A stretch of DNA of 64,000 bases from Aspidapion aeneum. Its lineage: Eukaryota > Arthropoda > Insecta > Coleoptera > Brentidae. Shown here piece by piece: positions 24,253 through 36,206 of this stretch. Below the pieces are notes generated by a model that saw only the letters and a list, made by a program, of their open reading frames with translations, did no database searches and was not told the origin of the DNA. The stretch covers positions 104,399,314 to 104,463,313 of the forward strand of contig OY755042.1 in NCBI GenBank assembly GCA_963576565.1, read 5' to 3'. Made by a program: the position numbers and the translations under genes. Each line of letters opens with the position of its first letter. Positions within the stretch are counted from its first letter, which is position 1.

Positions 24253-25328
24253 TTGCTTCTTATCGCCGGTTTTCAATTTGAGCAGGAAACTTCAAATAAA
24301 AATTGGTCACAGAAAGAAGTACATGTTGCAGTTGCGATGTAAACGAATAACTAACATAATATATATTATAATCTATAATCTTTGTAACTAACAATGGGTA
24401 CAAAAAGTTTTTAACTGTTATAGGGTATTTAGAAAATGTCAGGAAACATAACATTTTAAAGAGTGATCGCCTTATGACAGATAATAGAGCCTACCTACAA
24501 ACTTTCAAACTTTGAGGGCGCCACAAGTTTTCCACCTTAAGCTAAGCAACGCCTTTCAATGTTGCCAGGTCTGGTGATAGTTCATTATATCTGATAACTG
24601 TTTTGCATTTTGGTAAAATAATGAAAACTTTGTTTAAACATCGCAATTCTGGTAAGTTTTAAAATAACAAGACATATTACTAAACATAAAATTTCCTGTA
24701 TTGTGTCTTATGATCAAACTGTACGTTTACATCTACAAACTTGGCTGTTTCTTAGATCCCTGGATAAATACTCATAAAAATTTGATTAAATTAGATTGAC
24801 AAGATTTGACAAGGTACCTAATCAAAATTCTTAAGAGTTTATTTCCAAGATTTACAAACCGTATCAAATGTACTAAATTTTTTCCTAGAGATGTTCATAT
24901 ACCTCTTATAGAGTATGAAAAAATATTATTCTACTTGCCTACAAATATAATTCAAAGGCGATATATATGATTACCTAATAAGAGATGTATGTAAGTTAAT
25001 GTAGAGTTGTAGATACAACTTTTTAGCTTGAAAACGATAGATATATTCCTACTCTGAATTTTACAATAACTAGATAAATGTTTTGAACACATTAACACAA
25101 ACCTAGAAATTCAACTTATTAGGTTTTTTGGTAGAAAACAAACATGTGAAATAAAATCATGGTAATTCCTCTTATTTGTTCCGCAAGGATTTTTTAGTTA
25201 GTGGATGGCTAAATGTTTGTTTTTGATAAAAACCATGCGATAAGATTACCTAGGAAACTTAAACAATGTAGTCATTAATATTTTACATATAAAAAAAACT
25301 CGGTCACACCATCATCGGTGGAAAAATT
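24253..25328. other. Upstream region of the syntaxin gene
   Basis: About 1.1 kb of AT-rich DNA between the last repeat and the first coding exon. It must contain the promoter and 5' untranslated region unless further 5' exons exist. I see no TATA box or initiator that I would defend. Confidence 0.4.
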
Positions 25329-28300
25329 ATGGTGAAAGATAGGTTAGACGAGTTTGTCAAGGTGTGTGTAAAAGTGCAAAGTTTTTAAACTAATAAATTA
25401 AAGTTTTTGAATAATTAATGGTAATTTTTTTTGTGATAAAATATATGGCGAAATATTATAACTTTTGCATTTTAGGCTCGCAATGCTCCAGGAAGTAAGA
25501 AAAAAGATAATAAAGTTGATATCAATGCAAATGTAAGTCTTTCAAATTAATAGTCAACATTACAGGGTGGCCCAAATTTTTTTCAGAGAGGCAATAGCTT
25601 GTTACTTATCACAAAATAGACCTGTGTACTGTGAAGTAAAATAAGATTTTTTTTGCATACATATGTATCACTAAAAGAAATAATAAAAAAGCATTGAAAA
25701 TTACCGAAGAGCAATTATACAAGGCTGATTTAAAGCTATAATAAGAAACAATAATTTTAAACTAGAGAGAATCAAATTAAAGATCAAAATATCAATAATA
25801 TCCAGTTATAAAAATAATATTTTCCATCTCAAATATTTCACGAAACTTTTTTAAACTTTGATTATTTAAAACTGGGCCCAGAGCTCTGCGACCTCTCAGT
25901 GAAACGTTTGATTTTATGTTTTTAGAGCAAGAGTGGCAAACCAAAGAAAAAAGAAACCAAAATAGACATTCCAGAGGTGAGAACTAAAATACAATTAGGA
26001 AAAACTCCGCGGAGACGACATAGCGGGTGAGATAGCATAGTGGTGTTATTTTAGAAACTGGATATCATCCGGCAACAGTGGAAGCGTCGACAGGGACACG
26101 AAACGCGTTTTTCTGCCTCAGCGGTAAAGCCGATCACACACAAAAAAAACATAACGCGTAAGAAGTTCAACCTTATGGACTTTTCTTACGTAAATCCAAT
26201 ATGGCCGCTGCTATTCGATCGCTGATTGGTTGAAAGCCCGCTATGCGCCATGCTACGGATTACGTAAATTGTGTGTGTGAAGGCCTTAACGCAATTGCGA
26301 TCCGTGAGCTCCGGCACACACAAGCGTTTTTCTGAAGAATGCACGCAAGCGCAGCCTTCGTACGAAGGCTGCGACGCAAGACGAATGCGCGTCGCCGCGA
26401 TGTTGCCGCTCAACTGTGTGAATCGCGTCATTTATTTCATAGGACCACGGACCGCAATTGCGGTAACGCTGCGACACTGCGCTGCAGAAAAACTCGAGTG
26501 TGTACCGGCGCTAAGAGCTTCTTAAGTCTATTCATGTTCAGATGTTTAACAAGGATATGTATACATTTTTAGTAAAACCTCTGCCATCTCACCCAACCTT
26601 CTTTTAAGCGGGGTCTACACATAACGGTTTGCCTGACGTTTTACTTGATCAGGTAAATCATCAGGCAAAACTTTTCGTGTAGACAATAAAACGTAGGTTT
26701 TGCCTGTACTAAACATGACATGACGTCGGACCTGTTGAACTGATCGGTAGACGCTTTGTTTCCGATAAAACGTCAGTTTTAGCGGCATTTCTTGTGGTAG
26801 TGCATATAAGTTTAATTCCTTTCGAGTTGAGCTTAGAACTTGGTATACGAAACGTCCAACATTAGATAATAACATTTTTTAGGAAATCAAACAGGTTATT
26901 GTCTTCCTCCACTAAGTTTTAATTTGTTTTAAACAAATAGTCCCGACATGTTTCGTAAGCAGAAACTTACATCTTCAGGGGACATTACCAAACTAAATCA
27001 GCACAACATTTTGAAAAACTGGTTAAAAAACTATGTTTAGCTACTGAAACGACTAAGTCATAGACATTTAAAACGAAAAACATTATTGACAAAAGCCATG
27101 GTGTATCAAAAACTGATCTAAAAACGTACGTTAAAACTATCAAGTGTGCACGCTAGTCTTTCAACCGTCATACTTGACCCTTTTGACTGACAGGCAAGAC
27201 GTAAGGTAAAATGTTATGTCTAGACCGGGCTTTAGATAGCAATAACGCATTTTGGTAAACCAGGTAAAACTTTTATCTATGTAAATTATTTTCAGAAAAA
27301 GTGGTGCTTTGTCGCAAAAAATGCTTAAAATATGATTTGTAACTTGGGTTCTTAAGTTTCTTGGTTTTTCTTAAATTTAGTTTTACTAGAAATTTAAAAC
27401 CTGATGCCGAGATGCTTTTTACAGTACTTTAGGATTTTCATAATTATTCTTGAAATAAAAACGTTTAAATTTGTTTACTTTTAATTTTTTTGAAATAGTT
27501 TCCCCCTCTTAGTTTTTAGACTTCATATAAAATTCATCAATCCAAAATTATTTATAATCGATTTCCAAAAAGTATGTCGTCTCAGCCGAATCTCCCCTAC
27601 ATTGTTGCCTTAAGATCTGAAGAACCAAATCAAAAAGATAGGAAAAACCAAGGGCTATGCAAGATTTTTTTTCTAATCATGTGTTTTTTTTAGGGAGAGA
27701 AGAAGGACAAAGATGTTCCAGGTACTCCCTCAGGAGCGAACAATCTAAAAAACACGTTTGAAACCTCTGACGTAATCAAATACTGGATTGAATCAATCGA
27801 GGAAAATGTAATGATAATCAAACAGTACTTACACAAATTGGACGATTTTAGTATTAATCAAAGAGGTAAAGTAGTTAATACCTAAAAATAAAGAATTAGT
27901 AACCGGCTAATTTGGCATAAAAAGTGTATTTAAATGTAAATGGCAACACTGTCCTACAAATCATATGCTTGGTATAGTCAACCCTACTCTTGAAATATGT
28001 CTGCACCTGCGCATTCTGTTAGGAATCACCTTCGGGGCTCTCAACAGATAAACAGCAATATAATAATTATGAAAACTATCAATTTTTTTAATAAAAATAT
28101 GAAACAAAAAATATGAATGAAAAATTAAGTGTTTTTTTTTGTTCCTCTACCAAACGGCTGGTTAAGCTAGAGCCAACATTTTTTTAGGAAAACCCATTTA
28201 CTAAAACAATTTTTTTTAAAAGTTTTATTAATAAAGAAAAGTATTCACAAACATTTTCAAAAAGTTTATTAGGTCTGGATGGGGCATGGCCAAACAAAAA

Positions 28301-31300
28301 CCAGGCACATTTTTAAAAAATACAATATAATAGGTACCAACCTACTGCGCTTATTATAAGAGATAGAGAAAAAGTATAAATGCAAAAGTTGTAGGGTTTA
28401 TGATATACCACCAGAAAAAGTTATCAAACAAATGAATGTCGCAAAGTTATAAAAAACACAAACATTCTAAATATCTTACAAAACACCCTATAAAACTTTT
28501 TTTAAAATATATATTTTCGTTATGAATTCAAACATTTATAAAAAATTGATATTTTGTTAAAGCCGTTTTTAAAATATTAACATCTACAATTTGTAGCGAT
28601 TTAGGACCTACTCTACAACTTTTAAATTTACATTATTTTTTATCTATTAAATAAGCACAGTAGACCTTAGTTAAAATATACGAAAACTCCCTGTACATCT
28701 AGCAACACAGAAACCAGTCTAGAGTATACGCGATAACACGGATCACCTTTTGTTAGGTGATCCGTGGCGATAATATACTTGGTATGCTTTAAATATCTAA
28801 AAAAGCCCTACTTAAATCAAACTTTTTCAGAAGCAACTAACATTTAAAATTTTAAAGAATGCAAAAAATATAAGAATAACACAAAAGACAAAAAAACGCT
28901 ATTTAATCCAGACTTTCTCAGAGGCAACAAACTAATAATAAACTAATAGGAACTCAAAATTCAAGACTAGTAAACATAATTAAAAATTTTCGCACATATT
29001 CTATGACTGAAGTTTCTGCATTGGGGAAAATATAAAGGTTTTTTTAAAATATAAGGTTTTATGAAATCTAAAAAAATGTGAAAATTTTCATAAAAAATGA
29101 AGGTGTTAAGAGCCATGCACTTTTAAGAAAAGAGCCTTTATTTAACTAAAATAAGGATTTTGCTTTTTTAATATACATAAGTGGCACTTTCTCAAATATT
29201 ATTGATGTGTCTGTGGTACTAGTAAAAAAAAGTTACAAATAATCACGCTTTTTATTTTTTAGATTTGAATGATAAAATCGACAATCTTTTCCAAAGCAAC
29301 ACAGCGATTTCACACAAAATAGCAGCGAAACTGAAGCAACTCGAACAAGATTTAAGCCATTTAAGTGAGACTGAAGAAAACACTGCCCAAGGAAGAATTA
29401 GGACGATTCAATTTAATTCGTCTAGGACTAGATTTCAAAAAATATTTAGGTACTATTAATTAGGCTAATAGTCGCTGTTCTGTTTTTTAACTGTTTGATT
29501 TTTTTTCATTTTGTCGAGACGCCCTACATTTTCCTTTACGAAAATTTTTAAAAGTGATTTCTAACAGACAAGAGCAGGTAAAAAAGGACTGATGTACTCT
29601 TCTAGAGTCTAGATGCAACTTGCCTCACCACAACTGTTGCAGGTTCAAATAAATTTAAATAACATTATTTATTTTTAGGGAAAATAATGCAGAACTCGAG
29701 CACTATCGAAATATTAAAAAGAATCAGTTAGACGCTCAGTTGAGGGCAAAAGGAGTTAGATGCACAGATGAAGAACTAGTTTCTTTGCTAGAGGAAAAGG
29801 CTGACATACAAGTTTTTACTGAAAACGTAAGTGACAAATAATTTTTATTACCGTAAAACGAGGTTACTTTGCGCCCCCTGGTCCTCCTTTGTTCCATTGC
29901 GAAAAAAAGTTCTTAGATATTCCCATATACGTTTACGTATATGGATAATCCACATTAAAAATCTGCGCATGCACCACAACGCCACAACGCGTGAATTATC
30001 CGTTGCGAATTTGACTTTTCAAAGACGCGGTAGCCGCTGTTTTCCGCTTAGTCGTCTCGAGTTAATACCAGAGTGAAGTGCAGCTTGAAATTCCTTTAAA
30101 ATTTGACCACGAAAAATGTGGTGTCTAGTGCAGTTATCGATTTCTATGCAATAAAAACTTAAAAAACCAATATTTTTAAATTTTTTAATCATTATTTTGA
30201 ATGTTTGCGGAAAAGCTAAATAAATATTGGGTGCATTTGCGCCAACATATAAAACACCAATGTTTTTTTTTTCATATTTTATAAAGTGGGGAAAAGTAAC
30301 CTCGGACTTTGGGAAACTTTGCTCCACTTTTCAAGTTAAAAAAACATTTATAATACTAAGTATTTTGTAATAAAAATGTCCTTTATTAATTACCTATACC
30401 ATGTGTTTTTCATTAAAACCAAAAAAACATTTTTTATGGTATAACTTTTGGTTATTTCTTTGAATTTTTCGAATTAACTCAAAAAAATGGAGCAAAGTAA
30501 CCTCGTTTTACGGTATCATAGACTTTAACACCAGTATTTCCTATTTGGAACACGTCCTGACAATCTGCAGGAACAGTGATCCATGCTAATCCATGACCAG
30601 TTTCCGCCTTCTTAGGCCATCCTCAGGTGAACGCAGGCGATAGCTCCGTTTAGAGCACAAGCTGTGTGAAACCCACGGTAATTTAAATAAACCGGTTGTC
30701 TGGGAACTCGGTGTCATGACGGCTGTGACGTCAGAGCTACGTCACAGTTTTCCTAGGAAACAGCAGTCAAACGCTGTTTATAGCGTAATTTCGTCTTTTG
30801 CCAGGAAATTTAGTACATTTTGGATTTTGTCGTCTTGTAAGTCGTGTTTATACCTGTTCCGTGCTTGCTATAAATGTTTTAAAGACTAACTAAAAGAGAT
30901 TTTAGAAAAAGATGGTTTAGTTTATATTCATATGCCATGCCATCTTGGGTGCAAAGCCCTTCTTTTGGAGGCTTAACTGAGCTTTTACCATCATGGAAAG
31001 AAAATATTAACAAAATGGACAAATGGTTCATAAAATTGCATGGTGGCAATTTTAAATTTAAAACAAATATTTCTATTCCATATAAATTGGTAAATTTATT
31101 TGTAAAACAAAGAGTGATGATAAGAATCAAATTTATAAATACCAAAAAGCAAAATGAATCCACAATGAAACGAAAGCTTGATAATACAGGGACTGATGAG
31201 AGTCGAAAACAGTAAAAAATTTAAAGAAAATTATTTTGTAACTATTCTATAATTAGATAGGTATAGTTTATTGTTACTTGGAATCTGATTTAAAAACAAA

Positions 31301-34300
31301 ACTGATGAGGACCACATTCTTAAATTATATACTGGGTGTTTCAAGTTAAAAGTCTACCATTGCTAACTTTGTTATTATTAACAATAGAAAAAAATTTTAA
31401 ATGGCAAACTGGTAGAATTTTTGAAAATTATAAAATGCAGGATGTTTAAATTAAAATTGGTTTTATGTTTTTTAAAAAAACTCGAAAACTCAATGTTTGA
31501 TTTTTTTTTATTTGAGCATCTTAAAGAGTATCAAAAATTCTACTAGTTTGCCAATTTAAACTTTTTTCTATCTTTAATAATCAAAAAGTTAGCAATGGTG
31601 AACACTCAACTTGGAACACCCTGTATAATGCTCAAGCAGGAGGGAAAGAATATTAGCGTTACAGTCAATGTATTTTTATTATAGTTTTTCTTGAAATGCG
31701 TCAAGGGGGATCAAAAATCCTGAATCTTTGCGTTGTGTAATTTATGAATGTTCTCGTTGATTTAAAGTCATTTCAATTTCCTTTCCTTTAATTTTTTTGA
31801 TAAAATTTCTCAAAAAAAACTAATTTTAATTCCTCCTATCCACAAAAAAAAATCAATATTGCTTTACTGTTGCTGGCGAAAAAAGTTAAATTAATATGAA
31901 CAAGAGAGTCGAATTAACTTAGGAAAAGTATTTATACTCGTGTCCTGAATTTGATATTTATAAAACTGTTGGAATTTTTATCATAAATTTTTAAATTATT
32001 TAATTTTTTAATAAATTTTGGTATTTTTACGGCATCTATCTTTATTTCTCTCATAATATAACGTATAGGTCTCTCTTTATTGATCGTGGAGCAGGCATAT
32101 TGTCGCGTCATAGGCTGCCGAGTTCTTATTGGCTGGGAGTTACCAGACAACCGGTTTATTTACGGACCGTGTGTGAAACCAACAGAAAAAACTACTCCGA
32201 GGGAAAATCATATACGTATATGGGGAAAATACCCCTACCGGTATTAAATTATACTGATGGTTTAATGCTTTCGTTGGGAACTTTTTAAAACTTTCTTTTT
32301 TCAACGTCGATTAACAGGATATGGTTTTTATAAAGTCTAAGTCTATATCTATTATCAGTGAACATATAATGTTATTTGTTCGAAGCTATTATTGATCAGT
32401 ATGTGCTAATAAAATTCTTGTCTGATAAATATATTTTTGAAATATATATTTTTGGTTTTAATTTTTACCTATAACCAATGTTTACAAGAGTTATATAACC
32501 AAAGCTATAACACAAACATAAGCGTACAACTAATTAAGGCCATCAAAGAGTTATCCCGCAATAGTAAAGCAAAAGTTAAAATAAAAGCAAAACTAACCAA
32601 AGGCTTTCAAGTAAATAAAGGTCTTAAACAAAGTTGCTGTATCTCGCCTACGCTCTTCAAGATATACTTGGAACAAGTCCTTAAAGTATGAAAGAGAAAA
32701 TGCCAAAACATGGGAATTCCGTTGGACGAAACCACCTTGTATACTTACTACCGGGCAGCGAATTCAGTCCTGTGATGAGTATAAATACTACAGCTGACGG
32801 AACACTAGACAAAGCTATAAAAGATCAAAACGTACAAGGAAGAAAAGCAATAACTTTATTAAATGGAATAATTTGGGACCAAAGTATATCAAAACATAAC
32901 AAAAAGCTTGTATATAACACCATTGTAAAAAGTATTATTACATACGGCTCAGAAGTATGACCAATCAAGGATAGAACAGAGAAAATGTTTTCCGCTACGG
33001 AGATGGACTATTGGAAAAGAGCAGCAGGGAAATCAAAAAAGAAAGAGTTACAAATCAAAGAATAAGAGAAATTATGACAGTGGGTCAACATACTTTAGTG
33101 GATGATATAAGAACAAAACAACTGGTGTGGTACGGACATGTACAAAGAATGAATGGTGAAAGACTACCTAAACAAATACTATAATGGAAACCAACTGGCC
33201 GAAGAAAACGAGGACGGCCAAGGAGAAGCTGGAGAGAAGGAATAGACAGTGAAATAAGAATAAGAGGCCTAGATGATGAATTATGGGCAAACAGAAACGA
33301 GTGGAGAATGGGTATCGGAAGACGTAGAACGTTGTGAAACTGATAAATATATATATAATTTTTATCTACTTCTAGCTATAGAATGATTTTTTTTTTAGAT
33401 TTTAGCGGAAACCACGGAAGCCAAACGAGTATTAAGAGATATTGAAGAAAGACACCAACAACTTATAAAAATTGAAAGAATGTTAGTGGACGTGAGAGAT
33501 ATGTTTTTGCAAATGTCAATTTTAGTTAGCGATCAGGTACGTTTAATCAATTTTAACAACCTTGGGAGATATCATAACAAAACCTACAGGAAAAGTCAAC
33601 TCTCCAATAGCTGGGTCAGTCTTTAGTTGTATATAATACAGTTTGTCCACGGATAGGGGTTCCAATCCCTATAATTTTAACTAACTTACTAATTCTACAA
33701 TTTTAACTTTTAATTTACTCAGTATTCAAAATTTTATTCTAAAGTTTTAAAATTTAATTAATACCAAGAAAACTAAAATAAAATTTTGAATACTGAAGCG
33801 AAATTTTAGAATTACTTTTTGGATAGGATTTAAAAGTTTTTTTTTAATTTGCCATTTTGTATCAAAACGAGAATTAGTACTGTGTCGACCCCCCTGGACA
33901 AATTTTTTGAGATAATGCCGAAAATGGTTTATTTAGACCTATATTAGCAATATCATCGTTGTCTGTCCGTGTGTGTGTGTGTCTGTATGTCTGTCCGTAA
34001 CACGATAGATAGAACCGAGTTTCATGACATTTTCAGGTAAATTAGCTCACAAAACTGTTAAAATCCATTAATGCTAATGATAGTTTAAAAATTGACAATA
34101 TGCTAATTTCTATAGTAAAACACGTTTTTGTCAATATTTTACGTTATTACAAAAATTTTCGTAGAAGCTTCCGTTTCTGAGATATTTACAAAAACTGTTT
34201 TTAAGGCTAATCAACACCTTTTTATTCAAGTTTATAATTATATTTCAATTCTTATTTTTAGCAAGATTTAATAGATCGAGTGGAATTTCAAGCCGACAAA

Positions 34301-34843
34301 GCTATAGTCTTAGTTCAAAAAGGACAGAAAAATTTAAAAAAAGGAAAAGAGAAAAGGCAAAAATATCTAAAGGTATGTAAGACATTGTTGTAAAAAAACT
34401 CACAAATTCGTAAAACGACTTATTGCAATAAAGCCGGGCAATAATAGTGCCGGGCACTATGCTAACAGTTTTCCATTGAAAACAAACTGACTGTTGATCT
34501 TTTAAAATTGACATACCAAAGTCGAATTTATAAATCCAGTTTATTTTCCATTAATAGTGGCGGCACTATTAATTCCGGCTCATATAATACACAAAGGGCT
34601 AATTTTGAAAGAAGACAGCTGTTGTTATAATGCGAAACTGTCAGAATAGTACCCGTCACAAACTGATTAGTGCCTGGACTTATTGCAATAAGTCCCTATT
34701 ATCCGAATATCTTGGCGCAAAGAATTGTTAAATTAATTTTTTAGACTTAATTTAATTTTTTTCCTTTTTTTTAGTGCAAAATAATTATGGTAGTGGTGAT
34801 AGTAATTATTGTGGCTCTGGTTTTAGTGATTCTTTTAAAATAG
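25329..34843 (+). CDS. Syntaxin (Qa-SNARE, Syx4/Syx1-like), nine coding exons
   Basis: Plasma-membrane-type t-SNARE for vesicle fusion. Exons: 25329-25361, 25476-25532, 25926-25976, 27694-27865, 29263-29449, 29679-29826, 33399-33536, 34262-34372, 34775-34843. All introns are GT-AG and phases join cleanly to 321 residues. It opens MVKDRLDEF, like the syntaxin N-peptide that binds Sec1/Munc18. A Lys-rich linker (12-60) comes from two microexons plus the start of exon 4. The Habc bundle covers about 74-200. The SNARE motif, about 225-290, contains DIEERHQQLIKIE and LVSDQQDLIDR, with the zero-layer Gln at 262. A basic stretch (KKGKEKRQKYLK) and a 20-residue hydrophobic anchor end at Lys321. Typical syntaxins have 290-330 residues. 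The GQ-containing end of the SNARE motif leans to Syx4 over Syx1A, but I do not assign the paralogue. Introns 3-8 carry transposons. Confidence 0.93.
26100..26530. repeat. GC-rich palindrome-filled segment in syntaxin intron 3
   Basis: GC-rich and CpG-rich against an AT-rich background. It contains a perfect palindrome at 26352-26375 with core CAGCCTTCGTACGAAGGCTG. GCGTTTTTCTG near 26118 and 26321 pairs with CAGAAAAACTCG near 26486. AACGCAATTGCGATCCG faces CGGACCGCAATTGCGG. Four overlapping short ORFs are by-products. It is probably a foldback MITE. Confidence 0.6.
26607..27231. mobile_element. PIF/Harbinger-like MITE in syntaxin intron 3
   Basis: A 625-bp segment. The left end AGCGGGGTCTACACATAAC and the reverse-complemented right end AGCCCGGTCTAGACATAAC match, each flanked by TTA (26604-26606 and 27232-27234). 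Subterminal GGCAAAAC and GTTTTGCC motifs are repeated. A 3-bp TTA duplication suggests PIF/Harbinger; no transposase is present. Confidence 0.65.
28033..29117 (-). mobile_element. Family D non-autonomous element in syntaxin intron 4
   Basis: Reverse-oriented relative of 59019-60138. Shared blocks: GGGCTCTCAACA end, CCAAACGGCTGG, ATGCAAAAGTTGTAGG, and a terminal GGTGTTAAGAGCC. It is about 1.1 kb with no intact ORF. The CAGGGCTCTCA termini resemble hAT ends. Confidence 0.7.
28737..28765. repeat. 12-bp-stem perfect hairpin
   Basis: CACGGATCACCT, a 5-base loop, and AGGTGATCCGTG. It lies in family D and is absent from the corresponding part of the other copy as far as I can see. Function unknown. 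Confidence 0.7.
29851..30513. mobile_element. TA-flanked MITE in syntaxin intron 6
   Basis: A 663-bp segment with inverted ends CCGTAAAACGAGGTTAC and GTAACCTCGTTTTACGG, flanked by TA on both sides. A second copy of similar length is at about 40223-40846. The interior contains GC-rich blocks such as GCATGCACCACAACGCC. The TA duplication indicates a Tc1/mariner-superfamily non-autonomous element. ORFs at 29831-30327 are not recognisable proteins. Confidence 0.8.
30514..30881. other. Intronic stretch with partial inverted repeat
   Basis: ACCGGTTGTCTGG at 30701 is matched inverted by CCAGACAACCGG at 32143, with flanking GAACTCGG and CCGAGTTC. An older element may therefore span 30540-32290 and contain the coding remnant and MITE listed below. 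Confidence 0.4.
30882..31215 (+). pseudogene. Unassigned coding remnant, probably transposon-derived
   Basis: An open frame from an acceptor-like TTTAAAG to a TAG at 31213-31215, about 110 codons, beginning RLTKRDF and containing SPSFGGLTELLPSWKENI, then KLVNLFVKQRVMIRIKF, and a Lys/Arg-rich end. Codon use and hydrophobic pattern look protein-like, and the length is unusual for this intronic background. It resembles C-terminal pieces of insect transposon-encoded proteins, but I do not recognise the family with confidence. It lies within syntaxin intron 6 on the gene's strand, with no sign of being spliced into the SNARE. Confidence 0.45.
31332..31623. mobile_element. 292-bp foldback MITE with TA duplication
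   Basis: Almost fully palindromic: CTGGGTGTTTCAAG at the left matches the right end (reverse complement CAGGGTGTTCCAAG), and ACCATTGCTAACTTT matches AAAGTTAGCAATGGT. Flanked by TA. It is one of the GGGTGTTCC-type MITEs common in arthropods. It lies in syntaxin intron 6. Confidence 0.85.
32435..33339 (+). mobile_element. Truncated LINE with 13-bp target duplication
   Basis: Flanked by CTGATAAATATAT at 32422-32434 and 33340-33352. The coding order is RT motif (GLKQSCCISPTLFKIYLE, near 32620-32680), then STI-like and HNKKLVYNTIVKSIITYGSE (to 32957), then frame-broken WYGHVQRMNGERLPKQI and an Arg-rich GRRKRGRPRRSW end near 33210. The FADD block is deleted between the first two pieces. It is dead. 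The same clade contributed 19965-20640. It sits sense in syntaxin intron 6. Confidence 0.82.
34417..34696. mobile_element. Family E MITE in syntaxin intron 8
   Basis: The ends are GACTTATTGCAATAA-type inverted repeats (34417 and about 34676-34696). Inside are AGTGCCGGGCACTAT and, inverted, ATAATAGTGCCGGGC-related blocks. A half copy is at 21531-21663. Confidence 0.65.
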
Positions 34844-35532
34844 GTATGTTAGTAGATATTAATTTATAAAAAATAGAGCTTTATGTATTTTGTACTTATA
34901 TATATATCCACTTAAGTTCAACTAAAATAGCGAGTTTTTTATCAAATCAGACTTAAATATTTTTAAAAAAATTGATGACCACATTTTTTTAGGTATTTTT
35001 TTATGGATAAAATGATCTATTTATTTGTCTCAAACCTTTTAGATGAAATTTTTAGATATTTATAATAAATTTAGTTTTTGGAAAATTTTAAAACATTTAA
35101 AAATGATTTTAAAATTTAATATCTCAACATTGAAGACTTAAAAAAGATAGTATTTGAAAGATATTTAGTTTAACCAAACATTATTGTCCGAAAAATTCGC
35201 TATTTTTTATTAGTATTATTATTATATTGTAAAGGTTTTGTAAATAAACAAGAAATTTTTTAAATTCTAATAACTGAAATTTATTTGATAAATCAGGTAA
35301 AAACACTTTTAAGTGAAACCACAATGATATTTTGAAAAAAAATTTTGACTGACAGCTCAATTGCACTACAACTATAATACATTCCTTAATATAGATACTA
35401 TTTTGTTGACAGGTATTATCGTTCAACAATGTTAAAATATACAAAACAGAACTTCTGGTACATTTGTATTATGTAGAGTATTGGACACAATTATAGCAAC
35501 AAATCATATTATGTTAATATCAAATACGTTTA
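34844..35532. other. 3' flank of the syntaxin gene
   Basis: AT-rich sequence after the stop codon. An AATAAA hexamer occurs near 35064 and could serve polyadenylation. Near 35430-35520, GAGTATTGGACACAATTATAGCAACAAAT matches, inverted, the segment near 39360-39400, so the right half belongs to an older foldback interrupted by the next element. Confidence 0.45.
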
Positions 35533-35735
35533 AGCATAAATATGGGGCATACCCATGCATTCTCACATGCGAATCTTAAAGCCAGGACTCCCATTTAATT
35601 CTTAATCTCCTTTTTCGATTAGACAGGATTTCGATTACTGCGCATGCGTCAGTTTTGGTGATTTTGGTTCATACTCCGTTACGTCACTACATTATTTGAC
35701 AACTGTCAAATGTTTATGGTTATGTCTATTACTTT

Positions 35736-36206
35736 GTGGCCCTGATTGGTTCAGTGGGCGAGGTGTCCGATTGCCAATCAGAGGGTGTGTGGTTCGAATC
35801 TCATGCCTGCCACTACAAACTCGAACCTACTCTCCGTTTGTGAATACAGATTTACCGGAAGTAGGGGTAAAGCCTATCTTGGGCGAAGTTTGGGCATCAA
35901 CGAAGTAGGCAAAGTTGATGATGAATTCAAGACCGTGGTTCGGAAGTCACGTTAAGCTGGTGGTCCCGTGTTAAGAGCGTAGATGGCGCTAGCACGATAA
36001 AGAACCCTATGTTCGACAAGGAGCATCAGGCAAAATTAAATCCTCCATGAGAAAAGAAAATTGCCTACCATGGGGGTCTATATGGGTATGAATGTGAGTG
36101 TATTGTGATCGTCCAAATCAGAAATCAGAGCATTAAGTTGCAGACTGTGGCTAGATGGCCTTTGATGCATAGGCCAACCAAACCGAAATATGAATGAATG
36201 AATGAA
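35736..36206 (+). mobile_element. tRNA-derived SINE with 13-bp target duplication
   Basis: A 471-bp element. An RNA polymerase III A box (TGGTTCAGTGGGC, 35747-35759) and B box (GGTTCGAATCTC, 35791-35802) lie 31 bp apart in a tRNA-like head. The body is about 380 bp and the tail is (GAAT)n. Perfect direct repeats TGTCTATTACTTT flank it at 35723-35735 and 36207-36219. The inverted partner arm of the host element lacks this insert, which confirms it arrived secondarily. The tRNA fold is not completed as a functional tRNA. Confidence 0.92.

Noticed and set aside
35736..35810. Functional tRNA gene
   Set aside because: A and B boxes are present, but a complete cloverleaf is not, and the sequence continues into a long body with target duplications: a SINE.
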